This document shows, one piece after another, positions 1 to 4,566 of a DNA stretch of 6,360 nucleotides. Below the pieces are notes generated by a model, which did no database searches, had not been told where the DNA came from, and worked only from the letters and a program-made list of their open reading frames with translations. The position numbers were made by a program, and so were the translations under genes. Source of the DNA: an uncultured Sporolactobacillus sp. Lineage in GTDB: Bacteria; Bacillota; Bacilli; Bacillales; Sporolactobacillaceae. Each line of letters begins with the position of its first letter. Within the stretch, counting starts at the first letter, position 1. The DNA is taken from positions 1-6,360 of the forward strand of contig UQRJ01000179.1 of NCBI GenBank assembly GCA_900543345.1, written 5' to 3'.

Positions 1-48
1 CGAGATGTCTTAGGGTCTCGTGGGCTCGGAGATGTGTATAAGAGACAG
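1..48 (+). other. Illumina Nextera i7 adapter (sequencing artefact)
   Basis: This is not genomic DNA. Positions 1-6 (CGAGAT) match the end of the P7 oligonucleotide. Positions 7-14 (GTCTTAGG) are an 8-base i7 index; its reverse complement CCTAAGAC is, from memory, the Nextera XT index N726. Positions 15-48 match the Nextera read-2 transposase adapter, ending in the 19-base Tn5 mosaic end AGATGTGTATAAGAGACAG at 30-48. Genomic sequence therefore starts at 49, where the tagmentation cut fell. It shows that this end of the window is an untrimmed contig end. Confidence 0.97.
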
Positions 49-49
49 G

Positions 50-118
50 GCGGGAGCGGCGAAAGAAATGATCGGTTCATTGACGGAGATGACAGTCACG
101 AGTGTCGTACCCGGTTAA
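50..118 (+). CDS. possible C-terminal fragment of an unknown gene
   Basis: After the adapter, one frame reads 22 codons to a TAA stop, with a plausible peptide containing KEMIGSLTEM and ending TVTSVVPG. A hairpin follows 26 bases later (145-168). The 5' part is lost beyond the contig end, so no family can be named. The +1 frame from 49 is also open, to a TAG at 136-138, so this frame is chosen only because its composition looks more protein-like and its stop precedes a hairpin. It may not be a gene. Confidence 0.3.
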   Translation, partial: AGAAKEMIGSLTEMTVTSVVPG

Positions 119-144
119 TCCAAGCAACTCCCTAGGATTGTGGG

Positions 145-168
145 CCGGCACGTTTGTCATCGTGCCGG
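145..168. terminator. perfect 8-bp hairpin after the partial ORF
   Basis: CCGGCACG (145-152) and CGTGCCGG (161-168) are perfect complements around an 8-base loop. The stem is GC-rich and sits 26 bases after the stop of the possible upstream gene, as a terminator would. No T-run follows directly; a short CCTTTT comes about 13 bases later. It may be a weak terminator or simply a structured element. Confidence 0.4.
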
Positions 169-179
169 AGAACCGTTAC

Positions 180-216
180 CCCTTTTAAAAGGGATCGGGA
201 AAAGTTTGCCGCAAAC
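180..216. promoter_or_regulatory. two adjacent palindromes upstream of the AbrB-like gene
   Basis: CCCTTTTAAAAGGG at 180-193 is a perfect 14-base palindrome. GTTTGC-C-GCAAAC at 204-216 is a second dyad with a one-base centre. Both lie 12-48 bases upstream of the proposed -35 box of the small gene at 294, where an operator or activator site would be expected. No regulator is identified; AbrB-fold proteins often regulate themselves, so self-binding is possible. Confidence 0.35.
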
Positions 217-227
217 CGTGAGTCATA

Positions 228-256
228 TTGTCATTGCGGTATATTCACCATACTGT
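228..256 (+). promoter_or_regulatory. putative sigma-A promoter of the AbrB-like gene
   Basis: TTGTCA (228-233, five of six consensus bases) is followed after 17 bases by TACTGT (251-256), which keeps the key T, A and final T of a -10 box. Transcription would begin near 262-264, about 30 bases before the ATG at 294. The spacing is ideal but the -10 match is modest. Confidence 0.45.
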
Positions 257-293
257 AGATTAACGAAACGAAACGGGACGGGGAGCAATAATC

Positions 294-461
294 ATGAAGA
301 GAAGGTTGTTTAAAATGGGAAGTAGGTTGGGGACGACTTATCCTAAAGAAATCCTGGAACATCTGCCTGCGAAAGATGGCGCTGATATTACTTTTGAAAA
401 GCTAACAGATGGCTCTGTGAAAATCAGCAAACGACAACCTGTTACTCATAGTTACCTTTAA
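294..461 (+). CDS. small AbrB/MazE-like DNA-binding protein (orphan antitoxin-type)
   Basis: A 55-residue protein. Its opening, MKRRLFKMGSRLGTTYPKEI, has the pattern of the SpoVT/AbrB swapped-hairpin fold (K-x-G-x-S-x-G-x-T-x-P-K-E-I/V-L), followed by an acidic and hydrophobic strand region (residues 28-36) and a closing VKISKR strand (42-47). Such proteins dimerise and bind palindromic DNA, either as antitoxins (MazE type) or as transition-state regulators. GGGGAG at 280-285 lies 8 bases before the ATG, which supports this start. The usual toxin partner is absent: the next gene runs in the opposite direction, and its stop lies 20 bases inside this reading frame. About eight residues after the AbrB-like core (QPVTHSYL) come from the overlap zone and may be a late extension. 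The family call is by motif only; toxin-antitoxin function is not supported by context. Confidence 0.72.
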   Translation: MKRRLFKMGSRLGTTYPKEILEHLPAKDGADITFEKLTDGSVKISKRQPVTHSYL

Positions 462-909
462 TGACGAAAAACGAGCCGCGGATCGTTCCGGCGAGTTTCG
501 ACTTCTGCCGGGCGAACTTGAACTTTCCCTCTAATTCCTGCGGGACCGCCATTCCCGCGGACAGTTTGAAACCGACGGCTCGCCGTTTCGGATTGTCGAC
601 CGGATACATCACGTTCACGGCAAGGCCGTTCTCATAAAAGACATAGGCAAACTTGATATTCTCCACTTGAAAGCGCGCAGTTTCCAGCGGTTGGGCCGCA
701 AATTTAAGCCCACGTTCCGCTTGTAAAATCTGGTTCACGTAATCCAGTGTCTCCCGGCTCTCGGCTGCTGGTACGACCGTCAAAGCGTACGTATACTTGT
801 TCATGAAGTAACGGGCTTCGTTCGCCCGCAGCCCGGCCAGTGCTTCTGCGACCGGAGAAGATTCCAATCCGATGGTTGATACATTTTTAAAATCAACGGT
901 ATAGGACAT
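442..909 (-). CDS. uncharacterised 155-residue soluble protein
   Basis: I do not recognise the family. The ATG at 909 is chosen over the longer upstream frame (to 972) because AAAGGAG lies 8 bases before it, while the upstream part would translate a hairpin-rich leader. The product starts MSYTVDFKNVST and ends FFVIKGNYE. It has no signal peptide and no membrane segment. It alternates strand-like stretches (residues 40-47, 79-103, 111-117, 142-152) with an amphipathic helix at about 50-67, and the C-terminal third is rich in Lys and Arg. Composition and codon use look like a real cytosolic protein. Its 3' end overlaps the convergent AbrB-like gene by 20 bases (442-461), so no terminator separates them, and transcripts would form a short antisense duplex. 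Upstream there is a long gap, so it is probably a single-gene unit. Confidence 0.82.
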   Translation of the reverse strand: MSYTVDFKNVSTIGLESSPVAEALAGLRANEARYFMNKYTYALTVVPAAESRETLDYVNQILQAERGLKFAAQPLETARFQVENIKFAYVFYENGLAVNVMYPVDNPKRRAVGFKLSAGMAVPQELEGKFKFARQKSKLAGTIRGSFFVIKGNYE

Positions 910-941
910 GATCGTTGCTCCTTTTTTAACAAAAGCGATTC

Positions 942-970
942 GAGAAAAAGCAGTGCGGCACCTTTTTCTC
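942..970 (-). promoter_or_regulatory. hairpin upstream of the 155-residue gene
   Basis: GAGAAAAAG (942-950) pairs with CTTTTTCTC (962-970). Inside, GTGC (953-956) pairs with GCAC (958-961) around one base, with a two-base CA bulge. That gives 13 base pairs placed 33 bases upstream of the ATG at 909 and just before its ribosome binding site. It could be a terminator for rightward transcription or a leader structure of the gene. No clear promoter boxes were found beside it. Confidence 0.35.
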
Positions 971-1194
971 ACTTGACTTGTCAGTGCGCTTTTTTAAATT
1001 GCTTGAAAAAGCTCAATCTAATAAACAGCCGCTTAAAAATAGGCGCAGAATATAGATTCTCGGCTTCTGTAAAATCGTCCTATTATCTCATAAACAAACC
1101 GGCGGCGTCAATTTTTTTAACGTACCTCGTTTCCACTTGCCATTTACAAAAAATCGGTTTGATTTTTGGACCGTTTCGGCTTCTGTTCACGCGT

Positions 1195-1224
1195 AAAACA
1201 CGGCTAAAGCCGTGTTTTGTTTTT
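1195..1224 (+). terminator. intrinsic terminator-like hairpin
   Basis: AAAACACGGC (1195-1204) pairs perfectly with GCCGTGTTTT (1209-1218) around a TAAA loop, followed by GTTTTT. This is a textbook rho-independent terminator on the plus strand. On the minus strand the tail is only the TTTT within the stem, so leftward termination (for example of exporter transcripts coming from 1658) would be weaker. No plus-strand gene ending here is recognisable, which suggests a small RNA, a lost gene, or a boundary of older gene content. Confidence 0.7.
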
Positions 1225-1424
1225 CGGCGAGCAATAGGCCATATTTCATTTGTAAGCGGCCCGGCATTCGGATAGTTGATCGTTTTATTGCTATCGGTGA
1301 GATCGTCCGCATCATGCCCGGGCACCATTTTTAAAATTCACGATTTGTTTTCAACAACTTTTTTCGACAAGTGTGCTCAACCGTAGGTCCTTCGCATATT
1401 TTCGATAATCATCTCTGAATGGAG

Positions 1425-1630
1425 TTAACAAACTGTCTGCCGTATATGCCTAATGGGAAAATCGATGGCAGTAATCTTTGCCGATAACAGGCAGCAAACG
1501 ATATTTTTTGCAAGTGAGACGTGCAATGGAACTGAAAAATAAAGGCATGATCGTGATCGGTGAAACAGCCAATGCTTGCCGAATGGTTCCCAATGGTTTA
1601 ATAATTTCATGCTTTGGCTTCTTTGAAATT
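1425..1630. other. possible remnant of a decayed gene
   Basis: Directly after the exporter stop codon, both strands carry open stretches of 55-70 codons. One minus-strand frame with no ATG start reads IIKPLGTIRQALAVSPITIM and ends at a TAG near 1450. The plus strand from a TTG at 1478 reads RRAMELKNKGMIVIGETANA before running into the antisense of the exporter. AAAGGAG occurs on the minus strand here but is badly spaced for the nearest ATG (1610). This could be the scrap of a gene eroded by frameshifts, but no family is recognised and chance is possible. Confidence 0.2.
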
Positions 1631-1657
1631 CTTCTCCTTTATGGTTTCATGCTGATT

Positions 1658-3124
1658 TTACTGCTCCTTGACCGGCGAAGCGACTTCCTGTGAGGCCGTT
1701 TCCGATCTTAATTTTTTGCGGCTGGCCAAAAACAGCATGGGAATCACCGCTACGATGGCAAAGCCAATTGCCCACCAGAACGAAACGTCATATGCATGGG
1801 CAAGCGCACGAAGATCAGAGTCGGCGTGGCCTGCCATCTGCCGCTGGGCGACAGTCGCCAGGATAGCTGAGCCGAATGCTCCACCAATGGTCTGGAAAAT
1901 CCTCGTGGCGATGCTCGCGTGAGGGACCTGCTCTTTCGGAAGGCCGATATAAGCGGACACCATGATCGCGATCAGCAAGCCGCCGAGCCCTGCCCCTCTG
2001 ATCAGCAGAGCGGCGGCCAGAAGGATTAAATTTGTATCCACACCCGCAAAAGCAAACGGCAGCGTACCAATGGCAATACCCGCGAGGCTCAGCAACACGA
2101 TGGTACGCGCACCGTTGCGGTCAGCCGCTTTGCCGGCCCAGCTTCTGGTCAGCAGCATGCCGATTCCCTGCGGAATCAACCACAATCCGGCATATAGCGC
2201 GCTTGCTCCGCGCACTTCCTGATAATAGAGTGGCAGCATCAGCATGGCCCCGTTCGTAATGATTCCGCACAGAATCAGCAGAACATTGGCAGCGGAAAAA
2301 TTGGTCAATTTAAACAGCCGCACATTCAGAACCGGTTCCCGTTTTGTCTTCAGCGCATAGATAGCATACAGTGCCATCAAAGCGATGCCGATAATCAGCG
2401 GAATATAAACCGCACTACTGTTCAATCCTCCGTGCTTGGCAACTTGCGCAACGCCATAGATCAAAAGGGCAAACGCGGGGGAAAGCAAAAGCATGCCGAT
2501 CACATCAAGGGATGCTTCTTTTTTTACATGTTTATCGGACGGTATTCCCCACAAAGCTAACGGAATCGCTATGATGCAGATCGGAATGTTGACAAAAAAA
2601 ATCGCGCGCCAGCTCAAGCCATTGACAATAATTCCTCCTAGTACCGGGCCAAGGATGGGCCCCAACAAAGCAGGAATGCTGACGATGGACATGATCCGCC
2701 CAAGGTTGCGGCCGCCGGAAATTTGTACAAGCTCTGTTTGCAATGTCGGCATCAGGAGTCCCGCACCGATTCCCTGGATAACAGCAAAACAGATTAAGCT
2801 TTGGATATTCCAGGACAGCACGGCAAGCATGGAACCGGCCAAGAAGATTGCCAAGGAAAAGATATAGGCTCGTTTGCAGCCAAATCGTTTGGCGGCCCAG
2901 CCTGAAATTGGGACGGTCAGTCCCATTGCCAAAACGAATCCGGTCGTGATCCACTGCACAATAGAAATGGTTGCTTTCATCTCGATGGCGATGTTATGGA
3001 TGGCCACATTGACCATCGTCGTATCGAATAATGGCGCAAGCGCACCTACGACGAGAATGATGGCAACCTTAAGTACGATCGGATCGAGTTTTTCTTGTGC
3101 CGGTTTTGCAGTTGTTGTCTTCAT
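1658..3124 (-). CDS. DHA2-family (EmrB/QacA) multidrug MFS exporter, LmrB-like
   Basis: A 488-residue inner-membrane drug/proton antiporter of the 14-helix DHA2 family, the usual length for the group. After a short cytosolic tail, helix 1 carries F-D34-T-T-M-V-N-V-A, the DHA2 signature with its membrane Asp. Motif A is at residues 75-85 (GWAAKRFGCKR) between helices 2 and 3, motif B at 114-122 (AVIQGIGAG), and motif C, typical of exporters, at 155-164 (GPILGPVLGG), followed by the conserved SWRAIFFVNIP. A charged loop (195-206) and further helices to about 466 lead into a charged cytosolic tail. Oddly, the Arg usual at the start of motif B is Ala114. AAGGGAG (3132-3138) lies 7 bases before the ATG. 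The gene has its own promoter at 3182-3210, and tetR lies divergently upstream. The resemblance is to LmrB-type pumps for lincomycin and similar drugs, but the substrate cannot be read from sequence. No strong terminator is seen close downstream. Confidence 0.93.
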   Translation of the reverse strand: MKTTTAKPAQEKLDPIVLKVAIILVVGALAPLFDTTMVNVAIHNIAIEMKATISIVQWITTGFVLAMGLTVPISGWAAKRFGCKRAYIFSLAIFLAGSMLAVLSWNIQSLICFAVIQGIGAGLLMPTLQTELVQISGGRNLGRIMSIVSIPALLGPILGPVLGGIIVNGLSWRAIFFVNIPICIIAIPLALWGIPSDKHVKKEASLDVIGMLLLSPAFALLIYGVAQVAKHGGLNSSAVYIPLIIGIALMALYAIYALKTKREPVLNVRLFKLTNFSAANVLLILCGIITNGAMLMLPLYYQEVRGASALYAGLWLIPQGIGMLLTRSWAGKAADRNGARTIVLLSLAGIAIGTLPFAFAGVDTNLILLAAALLIRGAGLGGLLIAIMVSAYIGLPKEQVPHASIATRIFQTIGGAFGSAILATVAQRQMAGHADSDLRALAHAYDVSFWWAIGFAIVAVIPMLFLASRKKLRSETASQEVASPVKEQ

Positions 3125-3139
3125 AAAATAACTCCCTTC

Positions 3140-3186
3140 ATCATAGCCATATTAAGAAACTTATTGTTTCTTAATATGGCTATGAT
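3140..3186. repeat. perfect 21-bp inverted repeat over the exporter start site (O1 operator)
   Basis: The arms 3140-3160 and 3166-3186 are perfect reverse complements, 21 bases each, around the spacer TTATT. The repeat covers most of the exporter's -10 box (3182-3187), the predicted transcription start near 3175, and the leader down to the ribosome binding site (3132-3138). Its centre is the dyad AAGAAAC-N5-GTTTCTT (3154-3172), which recurs in weaker form three more times in this gap. A bound regulator here would block RNA polymerase. In RNA, only the part downstream of the start would be transcribed, so a full leader hairpin would need an earlier start site. An operator is the better reading, but a leader structure is possible. 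Confidence 0.75.
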
Positions 3187-3210
3187 AGGCTAAATGCCGA
3201 TCTTTGTCAA
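3182..3210 (-). promoter_or_regulatory. sigma-A promoter of the exporter gene
   Basis: On the minus strand, TTGACA (3205-3210) is a perfect -35 box. It is separated by exactly 17 bases from TATCAT (3182-3187), five of six -10 consensus bases. Start of transcription is expected near 3175, giving a leader of about 50 bases. The same box pair recurs at 3455-3483. Confidence 0.85.
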
Positions 3211-3212
3211 TA

Positions 3213-3230
3213 GGGTACTTTTAGTTTCTT
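3213..3230. promoter_or_regulatory. second operator-like dyad (O2), upstream of the exporter -35 box
   Basis: GGGTAC (3213-3218), five bases, then GTTTCTT (3224-3230). The right half is identical to the core half-site of the large palindrome; the left half is degenerate. It lies 2 bases beyond the -35 box, so O1 and O2 bracket the promoter. This would suit a TetR-type repressor binding two sites, but it is inferred from repetition only. Confidence 0.4.
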
Positions 3231-3296
3231 ATTAAGGCAAAGGTGAACTTATTGTGGAAGCTTGGAAGAAATAAAACATGGCTGAATGAAAGAAGG

Positions 3297-3404
3297 GGCC
3301 ACATTGCCAACGTCAAAAACGCGCATCTGCGGCCAGAATGGCGGGGGTCCCGAGTACGTCCGGATTGAGATTTTCTTGTGCCGATTTTATGTTTTTATAC
3401 TCAT
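3297..3404 (-). pseudogene. truncated duplicate of the exporter gene 5' end
   Basis: This stretch aligns with codons 1 to about 41 of the intact exporter gene. Shared landmarks on the minus strand are AAGGGAG (3410-3416) before an ATG (3402-3404), CGGCACAAGAAAA, then CGTACT, GCCAT, a TGCGC block, and CAATGTGGCC at 3297-3306, which matches 3002-3011. A single-base loss after the start shifts the frame, TAA appears as codon 6, and about 20 bases are missing near the inner end. The rest of the gene is gone; 3241-3296 shows no clear match. It is therefore a dead relic of a second transporter copy next to tetR. The mismatches are numerous (by eye roughly a third of positions), so the duplication or lateral gain is old. 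Confidence 0.75.
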
Positions 3405-3426
3405 GAAAACTCCCTTTTTATAATAT

Positions 3427-3445
3427 AAAAAACATTGAGTTTCTT
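3427..3445. promoter_or_regulatory. operator-like dyad O1' in the duplicated control region
   Basis: AAAAAAC (3427-3433), five bases, GTTTCTT (3439-3445). It holds the same position relative to its promoter as the core of the 21-bp palindrome does for the intact exporter, with the same 5-base spacer and one arm unchanged. The long outer arms are not kept, so the core dyad is probably what the regulator recognises. Confidence 0.5.
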
Positions 3446-3454
3446 ATGGGGGAC

Positions 3455-3483
3455 ATGATATGATGAATATGGCTCTTTGTCAA
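3455..3483 (-). promoter_or_regulatory. duplicated exporter-type promoter facing the pseudogene
   Basis: On the minus strand, TTGACA (3478-3483) and TATCAT (3455-3460) are 17 bases apart, exactly as in the intact exporter promoter. It now drives only the truncated relic, but leftward transcription from it could read through 3404-3211 towards the live promoter. Both boxes remain intact although the gene is dead, which hints that the site is still used, for example in divergent control of tetR. Confidence 0.65.
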
Positions 3484-3484
3484 T

Positions 3485-3502
3485 AGGAAACTTGAGTTTT
3501 TA
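3485..3502. promoter_or_regulatory. operator-like dyad O2' next to tetR
   Basis: AGGAAAC (3485-3491), four bases, GTTTTTA (3496-3502). It corresponds to O2 of the intact copy but with a 4-base spacer. It sits 57 bases before the tetR start, in an AT-rich stretch (TTTTTAATATATATTTT) likely to contain the tetR promoter; TTGTCA (3477-3482) with TAATAT (3501-3506) at 18 bases is one weak candidate. Binding here would allow self-repression. Confidence 0.4.
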
Positions 3503-3558
3503 ATATATATTTTCCTGACAGAGATACGTTTAATTGTTGAGGTTCGGAGGTCAAAAAG

Positions 3559-4176
3559 ATGGCTGAACAAAAAAAGAAGGAGAGGCGCCGCCGCGGCGAA
3601 GTGCTAAAAGAAGCGATCCTGCGTGCCGCGTGGGAAGAACTCGCCGAAAACGGCTATACGAAAATGACGATGGAGAGTGTCGCGAAGCGGGCAAGGACCA
3701 ATAAATCCGTTCTTTATCGCCGCTGGTCCGATAAGTCGGAGCTCGTGATTGCTGTCTTGCGTAAATATTATTTTCCCCAAATCACAAATGAGCTACCCCA
3801 TACCGGGAACCTGCGTGATGATGTATATGCCTATCTGCATGCGCGAGTTGCACCGCTGAAAGCAATCGGTGCGGAGACGATCAGGGGACTGATGACAGAA
3901 CCGACCGTGTGGCACATGATCATTGCCTCCATGCCGCAGATTAACCAGAAACCGAGATCGAAGAACAAAATGGCGACGACGATGGCGGCAATTTTAAAAA
4001 ACGCGGAACGACGCGGTGAAGTCCGCCTTGAAAAACTGACGCCCCGGATCATCGCGTTGCCGGTTGCACTATTGCAATCCGAGCTAATTACAAAACTGGA
4101 ACCCGTATCTGATAAGGCCATAGCGGAAATTGTTGACGATATTTTTATGCCGCTCATTCGTGCAACGCAGCAATAG
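3559..4176 (+). CDS. TetR/AcrR-family repressor, probable regulator of the adjacent exporter
   Basis: A 205-residue cytosolic DNA-binding protein of normal TetR length. After a very basic start (KKKERRRRGE), residues 17-64 form the TetR_N domain: helix 1 (ILRAAWEELAENGY), then the helix-turn-helix MTMESVAKRARTNKSVLYRR and the typical W-x-DKSELV. Residues 80-200 are a variable helical ligand-binding and dimer domain. GGAGG (3546-3550) is 8 bases before the ATG. Divergence from an MFS drug exporter is the classic arrangement in which the repressor senses a pump substrate and shuts off both genes, as with LmrA/LmrB of Bacillus subtilis. The repeated AAAC-N4/5-GTTT dyads in the shared gap are the likely binding sites. 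The ligand is unknown. A bidirectional terminator lies about 190 bases downstream. Confidence 0.92.
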   Translation: MAEQKKKERRRRGEVLKEAILRAAWEELAENGYTKMTMESVAKRARTNKSVLYRRWSDKSELVIAVLRKYYFPQITNELPHTGNLRDDVYAYLHARVAPLKAIGAETIRGLMTEPTVWHMIIASMPQINQKPRSKNKMATTMAAILKNAERRGEVRLEKLTPRIIALPVALLQSELITKLEPVSDKAIAEIVDDIFMPLIRATQQ

Positions 4177-4239
4177 TGGGTCGTTTACAACTCCACAATC
4201 GAGAAATCAGCAGCACGTCGCCAAACTTTAGCAACATTT

Positions 4240-4329
4240 TTAGTCATATTCTTGCTGCCTAATGTAGTTCGTCGGAGTAAGTCGGCGATATTCCCAGAAG
4301 TCGGCCACTTCGGTGACGGTACGGTGTTT
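4240..4329 (-). pseudogene. possible C-terminal relic of an AraC-family gene
   Basis: On the minus strand a frame reads KHRTVTEVADFWEY, then RRLTPTNYIRQQEYD and a TAA. The first part looks like the start of the second AraC helix-turn-helix (V-T-E-V-A), and LTPTNYIRQ looks like the closing G-x-T-P-x-x-Y-R-x motif. About 13 residues that normally join them are missing, which suggests an internal deletion. It lies on the same strand as the intact AraC gene and downstream of it, but is not simply a copy of its end. The match is by eye to a short motif, so chance is quite possible. Confidence 0.3.
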
Positions 4330-4368
4330 TGATCGTCGCTGGTCAGGCGCCGAATGATCGTAAAACAA

Positions 4369-4413
4369 AAGCCAGGCAGGGCAATCCACGGGTTACCCTG
4401 CCCGGCTTATTTT
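4369..4413. terminator. bidirectional intrinsic terminator between convergent genes
   Basis: AAGCC-A-GGCAGGG (4369-4381) pairs with CCCTGCC-C-GGCTT (4396-4408) with one A/C mismatch; further weak pairing (AATC with GGTT) is possible inside the loop. Rightward, ATTTT follows, serving tetR. Leftward, the strand reads GGCTTTTGTTTTACG, a better T-tail, serving the AraC gene, which stops at 4567. Position between two converging genes supports use in both directions. Confidence 0.8.
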
Positions 4414-4566
4414 CCAATAAAGGCAGAGTTCATATTGTGCAAGGATAACCCCCGTGACCGATCATTTCTTTTGGCCTGATCATTCTCACCACTGCAGAGG
4501 ATCGACCGTTCCACATTTATCGCCAGGCCGCTTGTAAAAGAAAAGTTCCTTTAAATTAGAATGGCC

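Larger units (their letters stand above)
910..1657. other. gene-poor intergenic stretch
   Basis: Apart from the leader hairpin at 942-970 and the terminator at 1195-1224, no well-supported gene was found. It is AT-rich up to about 1190, with many T and A runs. An 11-base repeat, TCGGCTTCTGT, occurs at 1060-1070 and 1176-1186. Frames open in 973-1275 (+) and 1083-1328 (-) both run through the terminator hairpin and lack ribosome binding sites. Around 1425-1630 several frames on both strands look vaguely protein-like but none has a start with a good binding site; see the separate entry. Confidence 0.6.
4177..4566. other. convergent intergenic gap between tetR and the AraC gene
   Basis: The gap holds a possible AraC relic (4240-4329) and a bidirectional terminator (4369-4413). 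The remainder, 4414-4566, shows no convincing gene; a 15-base stretch at 4457-4471 is the reverse complement of 62-76. Confidence 0.6.

Noticed and set aside
30..48. Tn5 mosaic end as a genuine transposon end
   Set aside because: It is embedded in the full Nextera adapter with an index, so it is a library artefact and not a mobile element.
910..972. Upstream extension of the 155-residue gene to an ATG at 972
   Set aside because: The internal ATG at 909 has AAAGGAG at ideal spacing; the extension covers a hairpin and would add a basic leader of poor quality.
973..1328. Open frames on plus (973-1275) and minus (1083-1328) strands
   Set aside because: Both run through the terminator at 1195-1224, lack ribosome binding sites and have unremarkable composition.
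1668..3131. Several plus-strand and other-frame ORFs inside the exporter gene
   Set aside because: They are antisense or frame-shifted shadows of the clear 488-residue transporter.
4457..4471. 15-base reverse-complement match to 62-76 (AAAGAAATGATCGGT)
   Set aside because: A single 15-base match without any extension is close to chance in a window this size; no repeat family or second copy supports it.
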